Positions 1-8,230 of a DNA stretch of 64,000 nt are shown here, piece after piece. Position 1 is the first letter of the stretch; every line of letters begins with the position of its first letter. The DNA is taken from assembly GCF_019977355.1 (NCBI RefSeq), contig NZ_AP024655.1:310001-374000 (forward strand), written 5' to 3'. The notes below the pieces were generated by a model. It was not told where the DNA came from. It ran no database searches and worked only from the letters and a program-made list of their open reading frames with translations. Source of the stretch: Arthrobacter sp. NicSoilB8 (GTDB lineage Bacteria > Actinomycetota > Actinomycetes > Actinomycetales > Micrococcaceae). Made by a program: the position numbers and the translations under genes.

Positions 1-1
1 G

Positions 2-442
2 GACCGGCTTTGCCCGGACTGGCGCGAGCGCGCCGCCTACGCGTGCGGCCCGGAAGAATTCCTCAACGACACCGAGGCGCTGTGGGAAGCCGAAGCCGTG
101 GACGCCCCGCCGGCCGCGGCGGACAAGCCCGGCACCTTGACCATCGAACGCTTCACCACCAGCCTCGCCGCCGGGGCCGGGCACGACGGCGGACTGGTCA
201 CCTTTGAGGCCTCCGACCGCGAGGTCGAGGCCGACGGCGACACCCCGCTGCTCGATGTCGGCGAGGACGCCGGGGTCCTGATGCCCAGCGGCTGCCGCAT
301 GGGGATCTGCCACAGCTGCCTCATCCCGCTGCGCGCAGGCCACGTCCGTGACCTTCGCACCGGTGAGGTGCACGGCGAGCCGGGCCAACTAATCCAGACG
401 TGCGTGTCGGCAGCCGCCGGCCCCGTTAACCTCGACCTCTGA
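2..442 (+). CDS. Ferredoxin reductase, C-terminal part (2Fe-2S), 5' end outside the window
   Basis: The reading frame is open from the window edge, so only the last ~146 codons are seen. The visible part begins with the end of an NAD(P)H-binding reductase domain (ACGPEEFL, the usual YxCGPxxF-type signature) and ends in a plant-type 2Fe-2S ferredoxin domain with CRMGICHSC and a final Cys in QTCVSA. This is the layout of oxidoreductases that pass electrons from NADPH to a membrane fatty-acid desaturase, as in mycobacterial Rv3230c/DesA3. The desaturase gene starts 13 bp downstream, which supports the same pairing here. The role is inferred from domain order and neighbour; the FAD domain lies outside the window. 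Confidence 0.88.
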   Translation, partial: DRLCPDWRERAAYACGPEEFLNDTEALWEAEAVDAPPAAADKPGTLTIERFTTSLAAGAGHDGGLVTFEASDREVEADGDTPLLDVGEDAGVLMPSGCRMGICHSCLIPLRAGHVRDLRTGEVHGEPGQLIQTCVSAAAGPVNLDL

Positions 443-455
443 GGAGTATCACCGC

Positions 456-1709
456 ATGACGATTGTTTCCAACAAGCCGGATCTGTCCGGAGACGACACC
501 CCCGTCGCAGACGGATTAACCGACGGACTAACAGACGGACTAACGGACGGTTCAGCCAACGGCGCCGCCGCTAAGGCAGGCACGGCCGCGAAGAGGCGGC
601 CCGGTGCCCTCGCCGAAACCGGCAGCCCGCTGTTGCGCCCGCCCGCGGCCGCGCACCTCTCCGACGAGCAGGTTGCGGAGCTGGGACGCGAACTCGACGC
701 CATCCGCGACGACATCCTCGGCAAGCGCGGCGCGTCCGACGCCGCCTACATCCGGCGGATGATCAAGATCCAGCGCGGCCTGGAGCTCTCGGGCCGTGCA
801 CTGCTCCTGATGGGCCGCAAGAAGCCCGCCTGGATCGCCGGCACCACGCTGCTGAGCTTCGCCAAGATCCTCGAAAACATGGAACTTGGGCACAACATCC
901 TGCACGGCCAGTGGGACTGGATGCGGGACCCGGACATCCACTCCACCACGTGGGAATGGGACTTCGTCACCCCCGCGCGCTCCTGGCAGCACACCCACAA
1001 CGACCTCCACCACCGCTGGACAAATGTGGTCGGCAAGGACAACGACATCGGATACAACCTGCTGCGGATGGATCCGGAGCAGGAATGGACGCCGTTCAAC
1101 CTGGGCAACCCGCTCTACAACGCGCTGCTGGCACCGATCTTCGAGTGGGGCATCGCGATCTACGACCTCGAACTCGTGGACTACAAGGAGGGCAGGAAGT
1201 CCAAGGAAGCGCTCACCAAGGACCTGAAGGCCCTCGGCCGCAAGGCCCTGAAGCAGTTCACCAAGGACTACGCCGCCACGCCCGCCGTCGCCATGCTGAC
1301 CGGGTCCGGCAAGCAGGCCCTCTACGGCACCCTGACCGCCAACGCCGTCCGCAATGTGTGGGCGCACGCGGTGATCTTCTGTGGCCACTTCCCCGAAGGC
1401 ACTGACACTTTCACCGAGGAAATGGTGGAGGGCGAGACCCGCGGCGACTGGTACGTGCGGCAGATGATCGGCTCGGCCAACATCTCCGGCTCCAAGTTCA
1501 TGCACCTCATGACCGGCAACCTCTCGCACCAGATTGAACACCACCTGTTCCCGGACCTGCCGTCGAACCGCTACGCCGAGGTGGCGCCGAAGGTGCAGGA
1601 GATCTGCAAGCGCTACGGACTGCCGTACACCACGGGTCCGCTGCTGAAGCAGGTCGGCTCCACGTGGGCCAAGATCTTCAGGCTGGCCCTGCCGCCCAAG
1701 AAGGCCTAG
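456..1709 (+). CDS. Membrane fatty-acid (acyl-CoA) desaturase
   Basis: A 417-residue di-iron membrane desaturase. The three histidine boxes are visible: GHNILHG (about residues 145-151), HTHNDLHH (about 179-186) and HQIEHH (about 358-363). Such enzymes insert a cis double bond into acyl chains at the membrane using electrons from a reductase/ferredoxin, here probably the gene immediately upstream (13-bp gap, same strand). The first ~70 residues are a low-complexity Asp/Gly/Thr/Ala-rich extension containing a DGLT tandem repeat and are not part of the catalytic fold. Start ATG follows GAGGAG. A strong terminator follows the gene. Closest named relatives would be the DesA3-type stearoyl-CoA desaturases; the exact regiospecificity cannot be read from sequence. 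Confidence 0.92.
   Translation: MTIVSNKPDLSGDDTPVADGLTDGLTDGLTDGSANGAAAKAGTAAKRRPGALAETGSPLLRPPAAAHLSDEQVAELGRELDAIRDDILGKRGASDAAYIRRMIKIQRGLELSGRALLLMGRKKPAWIAGTTLLSFAKILENMELGHNILHGQWDWMRDPDIHSTTWEWDFVTPARSWQHTHNDLHHRWTNVVGKDNDIGYNLLRMDPEQEWTPFNLGNPLYNALLAPIFEWGIAIYDLELVDYKEGRKSKEALTKDLKALGRKALKQFTKDYAATPAVAMLTGSGKQALYGTLTANAVRNVWAHAVIFCGHFPEGTDTFTEEMVEGETRGDWYVRQMIGSANISGSKFMHLMTGNLSHQIEHHLFPDLPSNRYAEVAPKVQEICKRYGLPYTTGPLLKQVGSTWAKIFRLALPPKKA
510..550 (+). repeat. 12-bp in-frame tandem repeat in desaturase N-terminus
   Basis: Three 12-bp units (GACGGAYTAACN at 510-521, 522-533, 534-545) plus a partial fourth encode DGLT-DGLT-DGLT-DG. The period is a multiple of three, so changes in copy number keep the frame. 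It lies in the disordered leader of the desaturase. Confidence 0.85.
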
Positions 1710-1747
1710 GCCCTCCGGGCCGGGTCCGCCCGGCCGCAACCACGAGG

Positions 1748-1781
1748 AGGGGCGTCTGCCATCGCGGCAGGCGCCCCTTTT
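1748..1781 (+). terminator. Rho-independent terminator after the desaturase
   Basis: A 13-bp stem (AGGGGCGTCTGCC pairing with GGCAGGCGCCCCT, one G-U pair), a 5-nt loop ATCGC and a TTTT tail, 38 bp after the desaturase stop. The G-U pair fits plus-strand RNA. Confidence 0.85.
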
Positions 1782-1816
1782 GCGTCGCGCCTTCGCCTTT
1801 CCGCCGCGCCGCGGGC

Positions 1817-2452
1817 TCAGGACTTGCTCGCCACGCCCAGGACGTGGGCCAGCCGCGGGTTGCCGGGGAGAACCGAAAATCCGAAGCGCTCCATGGCCCG
1901 CACGGTGAGGCCTGCCCCGGCAATCATGGCGACGGTGTCGCGGTTCGGGTGGCACCCGCCCGCCATCCGGCTCCACAGCGGCGTGACCAGATCTTCGGCG
2001 GCGGCGAACACGCGGTGCGCCGAGCGGACGTGTTCATAGAACAGCAGCAAGCCGCCGGGCCGCAGGACCCGGAGCACTTCCGCCAGGGCGACAGACTGGT
2101 CAGCCACGCTGCACAGCACCAAGCTGGAGACGACGACGTCGACCGAGGCGTCCGCCGTCGGCACCGATTCCGCCACTCCCTCTTCCACGGTGACAGGCAC
2201 CGGCGCCGTGCGCGCGGCGGCCAGTGCCAGCCCCCGGAGCGTGGGGTCCGGTTCGAGGGCCAGCACTCCCGTCACCGCGGCAGGGTAGTGCGGGAAGGTG
2301 GCCCCGTAGCCCGCCCCGATTTCGACGACGACGCCGTATGCCGCTTCGACGAGGCGCCGGCGGTGCTCCGTTGCGCCGCGGGCATCCATCCGAGGACCCG
2401 CGCGGGCATAGGAACTTCCGAACGACGTGTCGTGGCGGTTGGTTCGCGGCAT
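1817..2452 (-). CDS. SAM-dependent class I methyltransferase
   Basis: A 211-residue protein with the Rossmann methyltransferase core: motif I VVEIGAGYG, an acidic strand-2 end (ALEPDP), VDVVVSSLVLCSV for motif II and the LRPGGLLLFYEHV strand. This resembles the UbiE/Methyltransf_11 group, often annotated for small molecules or phospholipids; the substrate is unknown. An upstream in-frame extension exists, but the ATG at 2452 has a GGAG 7 nt before it and starts 16 bp after the stop of the copper ATPase gene. I chose that start and infer the gene is the last member of the copper operon. A link to copper is positional only. Confidence 0.8.
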   Translation of the reverse strand: MPRTNRHDTSFGSSYARAGPRMDARGATEHRRRLVEAAYGVVVEIGAGYGATFPHYPAAVTGVLALEPDPTLRGLALAAARTAPVPVTVEEGVAESVPTADASVDVVVSSLVLCSVADQSVALAEVLRVLRPGGLLLFYEHVRSAHRVFAAAEDLVTPLWSRMAGGCHPNRDTVAMIAGAGLTVRAMERFGFSVLPGNPRLAHVLGVASKS

Positions 2453-2468
2453 GGGAGCCTCCGGCCGC

Positions 2469-4631
2469 TCAGCTGACCGCGGCCGGGTTGAGCTTGAGCC
2501 TGCGGAGCAGTTGGGCATTCAGTGCAACAACAATGGTCGACGCCGACATCATCACGGCGCCCGCGGCGGGGGAGAGGACGATCCCCGCGAAGGCGAGGAC
2601 GCCGGCCGCCAGCGGCACCGAGATGACGTTGTACCCGGTGGCCCACACGAGATTTTGCCACATCTTCCGGTAGCTGGCCTTGGACAGATCGAGCATCGAC
2701 AGCACGGCCCGGGGATCGTTGCCGGCCAGGACCACGCCGGCTGACTCCACTGCCACATCCGTGCCGCCGCCAATCGCGATCCCCACCTCCGCCCGTGCCA
2801 GCGCGGGGGAATCGTTGACGCCGTCGCCCACCATGGCCACTTTCAGTCCGCGGCGCTGCAGTTCGGCAACCTTCTTGTCCTTGTCGGCGGGGAGGACCTC
2901 GGCGAAGACCTCGTCGATCTTGAGCTCTTCCGCTACTGCCCGGGCCACCTGCCGGGCGTCGCCGGTGATCATGGCCACCTTGATGCCGCGTGCCTGGAGG
3001 GCGCTGACGGCCTGGCGGGACTCGGGCCGCACGGCATCCTCGAGGCTGACCGCGCCCACTACGGTGCCGCTGTCCACGACGTGGAGCACAGCGGCGCCGC
3101 GTTCCAGCCACGCGCCGGTGGCGACGGCCAGAGCCTGCGGCTCCTGCAAACCGAGCTCGCGGAGCAGTGCCGGGCCGCCGACCTGGACAGTGCGGCCATC
3201 GATCGTGGCGCGCACGCCGCGGCCGGTCAGCGAGGTGAACCCCTCCGCCGTCGGGATCTCCAGCCCCCGGCCCCGGGCGGCGGCGACGATCGAGCGGGCC
3301 ACCGGATGTTCGCTGTCCGCCTCCACGGCGGCGGCAAGCCCCAGAACAGTATTCTGCCCGGAGTCCTGCCCGGCCTCCGTGGCCATGCTCGTGCCGGCGG
3401 CCGCGGCGACCGCCCTGAGTTCCGGCTCACCCCTGGTCAGGGTCCCGGTCTTGTCGAACAGCACGACGTCGATAGTCCGCATGCGCTCCAGCGCCATCCG
3501 GTTTTTGATCAGGACGCCCGCCCGGGCCGCCCGCTCGGTGGAGATGGCAATGACGAGCGGGATGGCAAGCCCGAGCGCGTGGGGGCAGGCGATCACCAGG
3601 ACGGTCACCGTGCGGGTGACGGCGTCGGTGACGCTGCCCATCAGAGTCCAGAAGATGAAAGTTAGGACGCCGGTGCCGGCGGCGAAGTAGAAGAGGAACG
3701 CCGCGGCCCTGTCGGCGAGGGCCTGGGCCCGGGAGGAAGACGCCTGCGCCTCGGCCACAAGGCGCTGGATGCCGGCCAGGGCGGTGTCCTCGCCGATGGC
3801 CGACACCCGCACCCGCACGGAGTTGTCCGTGGCGATCGTACCGGCCACCACAGGGTCGCCGGGTGTTCGCAGGACGGTCTTCGATTCACCGGTGATCATC
3901 GATTCGTCGAATTCGGCGTGGCCATCGCTCACCGTACCGTCGGCCGGCATCCGGCCGCCGGGTCGGACCAGGATCGTGTCTCCGGCGCGGAGCTCGGAGA
4001 CGCTGACAGTCTCCATGCCGGCGTCCGTGACCCGTTCCGCCTCGTCGGGCAGCAGCGCCGCCAGGGCATCCAGTGCGCCTTGGGCAGAGCCGAGGGCGCG
4101 CATCTCGATCCAGTGGCCCAGCAGCATGATGGGTACCAGCAGTGCCAGCTCCCACCAGAAGTCGAGGTTGAAGCCGCCGAGGCCCAGGCTGGTCACCCAG
4201 GAGGCGACGAATGCGACGCTGATGGCCATGGCGATCAGCAGCATCATGCCCGGTTTGCGGGTCCTCAGTTCGTTGAGGCCGCCCGTGAGAAACGGCCGGC
4301 CGCCGTACACGTAGATCGCCGTGCCGAACACGGGCGGAATCCAGGCGGAGCCGGGAAAGGCGGGAGGCTCGTAGCCCAGGAGATCCGCGAACATGGGGCT
4401 GAAGAGGAGCACCGGCACGGCCATCGCCAGCGTCAGCCAGAACCTGTCCCTGAACATTGCGACGCTGTGCCCGGCATGCTGGCCGTGGCTGTGCACCATG
4501 TGGTCATCTCTCGCCGAAACTGCGGCCGCGGGGGCGGCCGGGTGCGCGGGATGGCTGCCGTGCGGCGCCGCGTGCGGGCTGTGGTGGCCGTTGTGCCGGT
4601 CGACGGCCGGGCTGCTGTGCCGGTGTTCCAT
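2469..4631 (-). CDS. copB: Copper-exporting P1B-type ATPase (CopB-like)
   Basis: A 720-residue heavy-metal P-type ATPase. Visible motifs in order: His-rich N-terminal tail (about residues 1-55, many H/HxH), TGES (about 246), the intramembrane metal site CPH (about 347), DKTGTLT with the phosphorylated Asp (about 393), SEHP (about 440), GDGVNDSP (about 600) and the C-terminal membrane segment MSASTIVVALNA. CPH rather than CPC, together with the His-rich tail, is typical of the CopB (P1B-3) subgroup, so copper/silver efflux is likely. The ATG at 4631 has AGGAG 7 nt upstream; a TTG eight codons earlier is the alternative. Its promoter carries a CsoR-family operator, so it can be induced separately from the upstream multicopper oxidase. 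Confidence 0.93.
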   Translation of the reverse strand: MEHRHSSPAVDRHNGHHSPHAAPHGSHPAHPAAPAAAVSARDDHMVHSHGQHAGHSVAMFRDRFWLTLAMAVPVLLFSPMFADLLGYEPPAFPGSAWIPPVFGTAIYVYGGRPFLTGGLNELRTRKPGMMLLIAMAISVAFVASWVTSLGLGGFNLDFWWELALLVPIMLLGHWIEMRALGSAQGALDALAALLPDEAERVTDAGMETVSVSELRAGDTILVRPGGRMPADGTVSDGHAEFDESMITGESKTVLRTPGDPVVAGTIATDNSVRVRVSAIGEDTALAGIQRLVAEAQASSSRAQALADRAAAFLFYFAAGTGVLTFIFWTLMGSVTDAVTRTVTVLVIACPHALGLAIPLVIAISTERAARAGVLIKNRMALERMRTIDVVLFDKTGTLTRGEPELRAVAAAAGTSMATEAGQDSGQNTVLGLAAAVEADSEHPVARSIVAAARGRGLEIPTAEGFTSLTGRGVRATIDGRTVQVGGPALLRELGLQEPQALAVATGAWLERGAAVLHVVDSGTVVGAVSLEDAVRPESRQAVSALQARGIKVAMITGDARQVARAVAEELKIDEVFAEVLPADKDKKVAELQRRGLKVAMVGDGVNDSPALARAEVGIAIGGGTDVAVESAGVVLAGNDPRAVLSMLDLSKASYRKMWQNLVWATGYNVISVPLAAGVLAFAGIVLSPAAGAVMMSASTIVVALNAQLLRRLKLNPAAVS

Positions 4632-4677
4632 GGTGTGCTCCTGGAGGATGGTCAATCATGTGTGTACGGCTACCCCT

Positions 4678-4706
4678 AAGATACCCCCAGGGGGTATTCG
4701 GCACAA
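4678..4706 (-). promoter_or_regulatory. CsoR-family operator inside the copB promoter
   Basis: On the minus strand, TTGTGC (4706-4701) and TATCTT (4683-4678) form a -35/-10 pair with exactly 17 bp between them. The palindrome ATACCCCCAGGGGGTAT (4681-4697) fills the spacer and reaches into the -10. This G/C-tract palindrome is the standard operator form of CsoR-family repressors. The site lies between the multicopper oxidase stop and the copB start, so it serves an internal promoter. Confidence 0.88.
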
Positions 4707-4718
4707 GAGGTTTTTGAT

Positions 4719-6197
4719 TCAGCGGACCTCGAGGACGCCCATCATTCCAAGGTCCTCGTGGTCCAGGATGTGGCAGTGGTAAGCGGACTTTCCGGTGAAG
4801 TCCTTGAAGGCGACTCGGACGGTCACCCGTCCGTTCGCCGGCACATTGACCACGTCCTGCCAAGCCGGTAAAGCGGGGCTATCGCCATTGACCGAGACCA
4901 GCTGCATGGGCCAGACGTGCAGGTGGAACGGGTGGTCCATGGGACTGGTATTGATCACAGTCCACTCCTCCACACTGCCGGCCGCCACTGTGGTGTCGGT
5001 CCTGGCCGCGTCGAATTCCCGCCCGTTGATGGTGAAAGCCATCATCCCGGCGCCGGCTCCGCCCATCGCGCCCGGGCTCATGCCGGCCGCCAGCAGAAAC
5101 TGCCGGCGCGCGGCGACGGTGACCCGGCGCAGGTCTGCAGGGGCCGGGAGGGATGGCAGCGCGGCCGGGCCGGCGGCGGGTTCACCCGAAACCTGGAGGG
5201 TCGCCAGGGCGACGCCCCGGCGAGGGCCCGTCGTGTCCCCGCCGGCGGGACCCCGGCCCATCATCCCGGGCATGCTGCCGCGGTCATAGTAGGCGGCCCG
5301 GAGAACTGACTCGCCCGCTACCGTGGTTACCAGGAGGTCTGCCCGGTTCCCCGGGGCCAGGAGCACCTCGTGCACAGGTGCCGGGGACTGGAAGCGCCCG
5401 GAGTCGATCGCGAGCAGCTGCGTGCTCTGCCCGTCCAATTGCAGCCGGAGGTAGCGGGCCACGCAGGCGTTGACCATCCGCCACCTTTCCCGCTGGCCGG
5501 GAAGGGCGCTGATCAGGGGGTTGCTTTGGCCGTTGACGAGTACCAGGCCGCCTTCCCGGCCGGCCATGCGCTCCGCCGGCGGAACGCCCCGGACGTTTCC
5601 GGCGGGGTCCAGGTCCGTGTCGGACACCACCAGTACGCGATCCATGGCGGCCGGAAGGGGGTCGGCATCCTCGACCACGATGGCGCCGAAGAGGCCGCCG
5701 AAGATCTGGTCCGCGACCATCCCGTGATGGTGGGGGTGGTACCAGTAGACGCCGGGCGGGTGGTCCGCCGGCAGCCGGTATTCGTAGTCAAAGCTGGCGC
5801 CGGGCTCCACCGCGACAAACACGTTGTCACCGTTTCCCTGCGGTGACACGTGGAGCCCGTGCACATGGAGGTTGGTGGGTTCGGCCAGGCGGTTCCGCAG
5901 CCGGATGCGGAGAACGTCGCCGGCGCGCAGGCGCAGCGTGGGGCCGGGACTGCCTCCGTTGTAGCCCAGAGCCGTAGCCGGCCGGCCGGCGAGTTGCATC
6001 GGGCCCCGGGCCGCCTCCAACTCGAGCGCCAGGGTGCCGCCGGCGCTGCGCAGCTCGGCCGGGTGAGTCAGTGCGGCCCCCGTGACGGGCGGGGTGCGGG
6101 ACGTCAGCGTCCAGGCGAGCCCCGCGGCGCCCACCGCGGTTCCGGCCACGCCAAGGCCGCCAAGAAGGAGCGCGTTGCGGCGGCTAAGGGGCTGCAC
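4719..6197 (-). CDS. Multicopper oxidase, periplasmic-type, Tat-exported
   Basis: A 492-residue multicopper oxidase of the CueO/CopA group. The N-terminus SRRNALLLGGLGVAGTA is a Tat-type signal (twin Arg plus hydrophobic stretch). Copper ligands are visible in all four places: HVHG (about 110), YWYHPHHHG (about 150-158), HPFHLH (about 421-426) and HCHILDHEDLGMM (about 473-485) including the type 1 Cys, His and Met. There is a Met/Gly-rich insert (MPGMMGRG). Such enzymes oxidise Cu(I) outside the membrane and protect against copper. The gene uses a GTG start that overlaps the TAG of the upstream SHOCT gene by one base, so translation is probably coupled. Confidence 0.93.
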   Translation of the reverse strand: MQPLSRRNALLLGGLGVAGTAVGAAGLAWTLTSRTPPVTGAALTHPAELRSAGGTLALELEAARGPMQLAGRPATALGYNGGSPGPTLRLRAGDVLRIRLRNRLAEPTNLHVHGLHVSPQGNGDNVFVAVEPGASFDYEYRLPADHPPGVYWYHPHHHGMVADQIFGGLFGAIVVEDADPLPAAMDRVLVVSDTDLDPAGNVRGVPPAERMAGREGGLVLVNGQSNPLISALPGQRERWRMVNACVARYLRLQLDGQSTQLLAIDSGRFQSPAPVHEVLLAPGNRADLLVTTVAGESVLRAAYYDRGSMPGMMGRGPAGGDTTGPRRGVALATLQVSGEPAAGPAALPSLPAPADLRRVTVAARRQFLLAAGMSPGAMGGAGAGMMAFTINGREFDAARTDTTVAAGSVEEWTVINTSPMDHPFHLHVWPMQLVSVNGDSPALPAWQDVVNVPANGRVTVRVAFKDFTGKSAYHCHILDHEDLGMMGVLEVR

Positions 6198-6556
6198 TAG
6201 GGCTCCTCGCCGAGCACCTTCAGATTCTCCCGGTACTGCTCGACGGTGAGCTCGCCCCGCGCAAAGCGTTCGTCAAGGATCATGCGGGCCTGGGACCGTC
6301 CGGGAGGAGAAATCGGCGGAGCATTCGGCGAAGACGGCGGGGGAGGAGGGAAAGAGCCGGCAGGAGTGCCCTGCCCGGGCGGCGGATACTGCCCCTGAGG
6401 CCCCGGGCCGGGCAGATGGCCGCGGCCCGGGCCGTCATGGCTGATGCCGCCGGTCAGGAGCCGGATCGCCAGGATGACCAGAACCACAATCCCGGCCAGC
6501 AGGAACACGCCCCAGAGCCACATCCAGCCGAACTCGTAGCCGTAACCCCACATCAT
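6197..6556 (-). CDS. SHOCT-domain small membrane protein
   Basis: A 119-residue protein starting at tandem ATGs (6556/6553) preceded by a purine-rich AAGGGG. It has one hydrophobic segment (about residues 9-34, WMWLWGVFLLAGIVVLVILAI), a Pro/Gly-rich linker and a C-terminal SHOCT domain (RMILDERFARGELTVEQYRENL). SHOCT proteins are small, of unknown biochemical role, and often sit next to copper or stress genes. It is the first gene of the copper cluster and its stop overlaps the start of the multicopper oxidase. A longer ORF upstream of the double Met has no membrane or domain content and is less likely coding. Confidence 0.8.
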   Translation of the reverse strand: MMWGYGYEFGWMWLWGVFLLAGIVVLVILAIRLLTGGISHDGPGRGHLPGPGPQGQYPPPGQGTPAGSFPPPPPSSPNAPPISPPGRSQARMILDERFARGELTVEQYRENLKVLGEEP

Positions 6557-6791
6557 GTCGCACCCCTTCGCCGTGGCCGCCGTGGCCGCCGTGGACGCCG
6601 TGGCCGATGCGGGCCGGCCGGCTCGGCCGGGTCGCGTCGGTCGCAGGGCCGGTGAGATCCGTCGCCCGCATCCCCGCGGCCACCATCCCATCGTGCGTCC
6701 GCCGCGACGGCCGGGGTAGGGTCCTAAGTCGCCTCTCTGCCTGCCGCATGTGTGCCCCCGGCGGGGCCAAGTTTGGCAACGGCCTGGCGGC

Positions 6792-8165
6792 TCAGCTGAT
6801 GAGCAGCCCTAATGCCTCAGTCAGGTGGCCGACCTCCCGGACGGAGAAGCCTGCCGGAACCGGGCCGTGCCCGTTGGCGCTGGCCGGGACCACGGCGTGG
6901 GTGAAGCCGAGCCGGTGCGCCTCCTGGATGCGCTGGTTGATGCCGGGCACCGGACGGACTTCACCCGCCAGGCCCACCTCGCCGAAGGCGATCAGCCGCT
7001 CCGGGAGCGGTTTCCTCGCCTTCGCGGAAGCAACGGCCAGGGCCACAGCCAGGTCCGTGGCCGGTTCGCTGAGCTTGACCCCGCCGACCGTTGCCACATA
7101 GGAGTCGTCCTTGTTCAGCAGGGTGCCGGCGCGCTGCTGCAGGACAGCCAGCAGCATCGCCACCCGCGAACTGTCCAGCCCGCTCGTGGCCCGGCGGGGC
7201 TGCGAGCTGGCGCTCTCGGCGAGCAGCGCCTGGACCTCGGCAAGCAGCGGCCGGCGGCCCTCCAATGTGACTGTGATGCAGGTTCCGGAGACCGGCTCCT
7301 TGGTCCGGGAGACGAACAGCCCGCTGGGATCGGCGAGGCCGGTGATGCCGTCCTCATTCAAGTCGAAGCAGCCGACGTCGTCGGTGGGTCCGTAGCGGTT
7401 CTTGACGGCGCGCAGCAGCCGAAGCCTCGAGTGCCGTTCGCCCTCGAACTGGCAGACGACATCCACGAGGTGTTCCAGCAGGCGGGGCCCGGCGATCGAG
7501 CCGTCCTTGGTCACGTGCCCCACCAGCAGCGTGGTCATGTTGCGGCGCTTGGCCGCGGCGATCAGGGAGGCCGCAACCTCGCGCACCTGGGACACCCCGC
7601 CGGCGCTGCCTTCGACGTCGGCGCTGCTCAGGGTCTGGACGGAGTCCACGATTAGCAGCCGCGGTTCAAGCTTCTCGACCTGCCCCAGCGCCTGCCCGAG
7701 GTCCGTTTCGGCCGAGAGGTACAGGGATTCGGCCACGGCATCGATCCGGTCCGCGCGGAGCTTGACCTGGGCGGCGGATTCCTCGCCGGTGATGTACAGG
7801 ACATCCTGCGCGGTGCGGGCGAATTTGGCCGCGACGTCCAGCAGCAGCGTGGACTTGCCCACCCCGGGCTCGCCGGCGAGGAGGATCACGGCGCCGGGCA
7901 CCAGGCCGCCGCCGAGCACGCGGTCGAGTTCGTCCACGCCGGTGGGCAGGAACGCCGCCGTGGTGGCATCGATCTCGGCGATCCGGCGGGCCGGTTCGAG
8001 GACCATGGTGGCCGCCGTCGTCCGCGCTACGGCGTTGCCGGTCTCCTCAACACTGCCCCAGGCCTGGCACTCGCCGCAGCGGCCCACCCACTTGGCCGTC
8101 GTCCAGCCGCATTCCGCGCATTTATAGCCGGGTGCCTTCGGCCCCCGGGAAGTCTTCGTAGCCAT
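6792..8165 (-). CDS. radA: DNA repair protein RadA (Sms)
   Basis: 457 residues, the normal RadA length. It has an N-terminal C4 zinc finger (CAEC...CGEC, residues 16-33), a RecA-like ATPase with Walker A GEPGVGKST (about 98), the RadA-specific KNRYG motif (about 254) and a C-terminal Lon-like domain. RadA is a hexameric branch-migration helicase acting in recombination and repair of stalled forks. It starts divergently from nothing nearby; its 3' end faces the copper cluster. The ATG at 8165 begins MATKTSRGPKAPGYKC, leaving the usual short lead before the zinc finger. Confidence 0.96.
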   Translation of the reverse strand: MATKTSRGPKAPGYKCAECGWTTAKWVGRCGECQAWGSVEETGNAVARTTAATMVLEPARRIAEIDATTAAFLPTGVDELDRVLGGGLVPGAVILLAGEPGVGKSTLLLDVAAKFARTAQDVLYITGEESAAQVKLRADRIDAVAESLYLSAETDLGQALGQVEKLEPRLLIVDSVQTLSSADVEGSAGGVSQVREVAASLIAAAKRRNMTTLLVGHVTKDGSIAGPRLLEHLVDVVCQFEGERHSRLRLLRAVKNRYGPTDDVGCFDLNEDGITGLADPSGLFVSRTKEPVSGTCITVTLEGRRPLLAEVQALLAESASSQPRRATSGLDSSRVAMLLAVLQQRAGTLLNKDDSYVATVGGVKLSEPATDLAVALAVASAKARKPLPERLIAFGEVGLAGEVRPVPGINQRIQEAHRLGFTHAVVPASANGHGPVPAGFSVREVGHLTEALGLLIS

Positions 8166-8230
8166 TGGTCCACACTATCTGGGGGCACCGACAAACACGT
8201 CCACCAGAGCGGGACCGGGATGGCCGGCGC

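Noticed and set aside
552..1976. Long open frame on the minus strand across the desaturase gene
   Set aside because: It is a high-GC shadow of a well-recognised desaturase with three histidine boxes; its translation is Arg/Gly/Pro-rich with no family resemblance.
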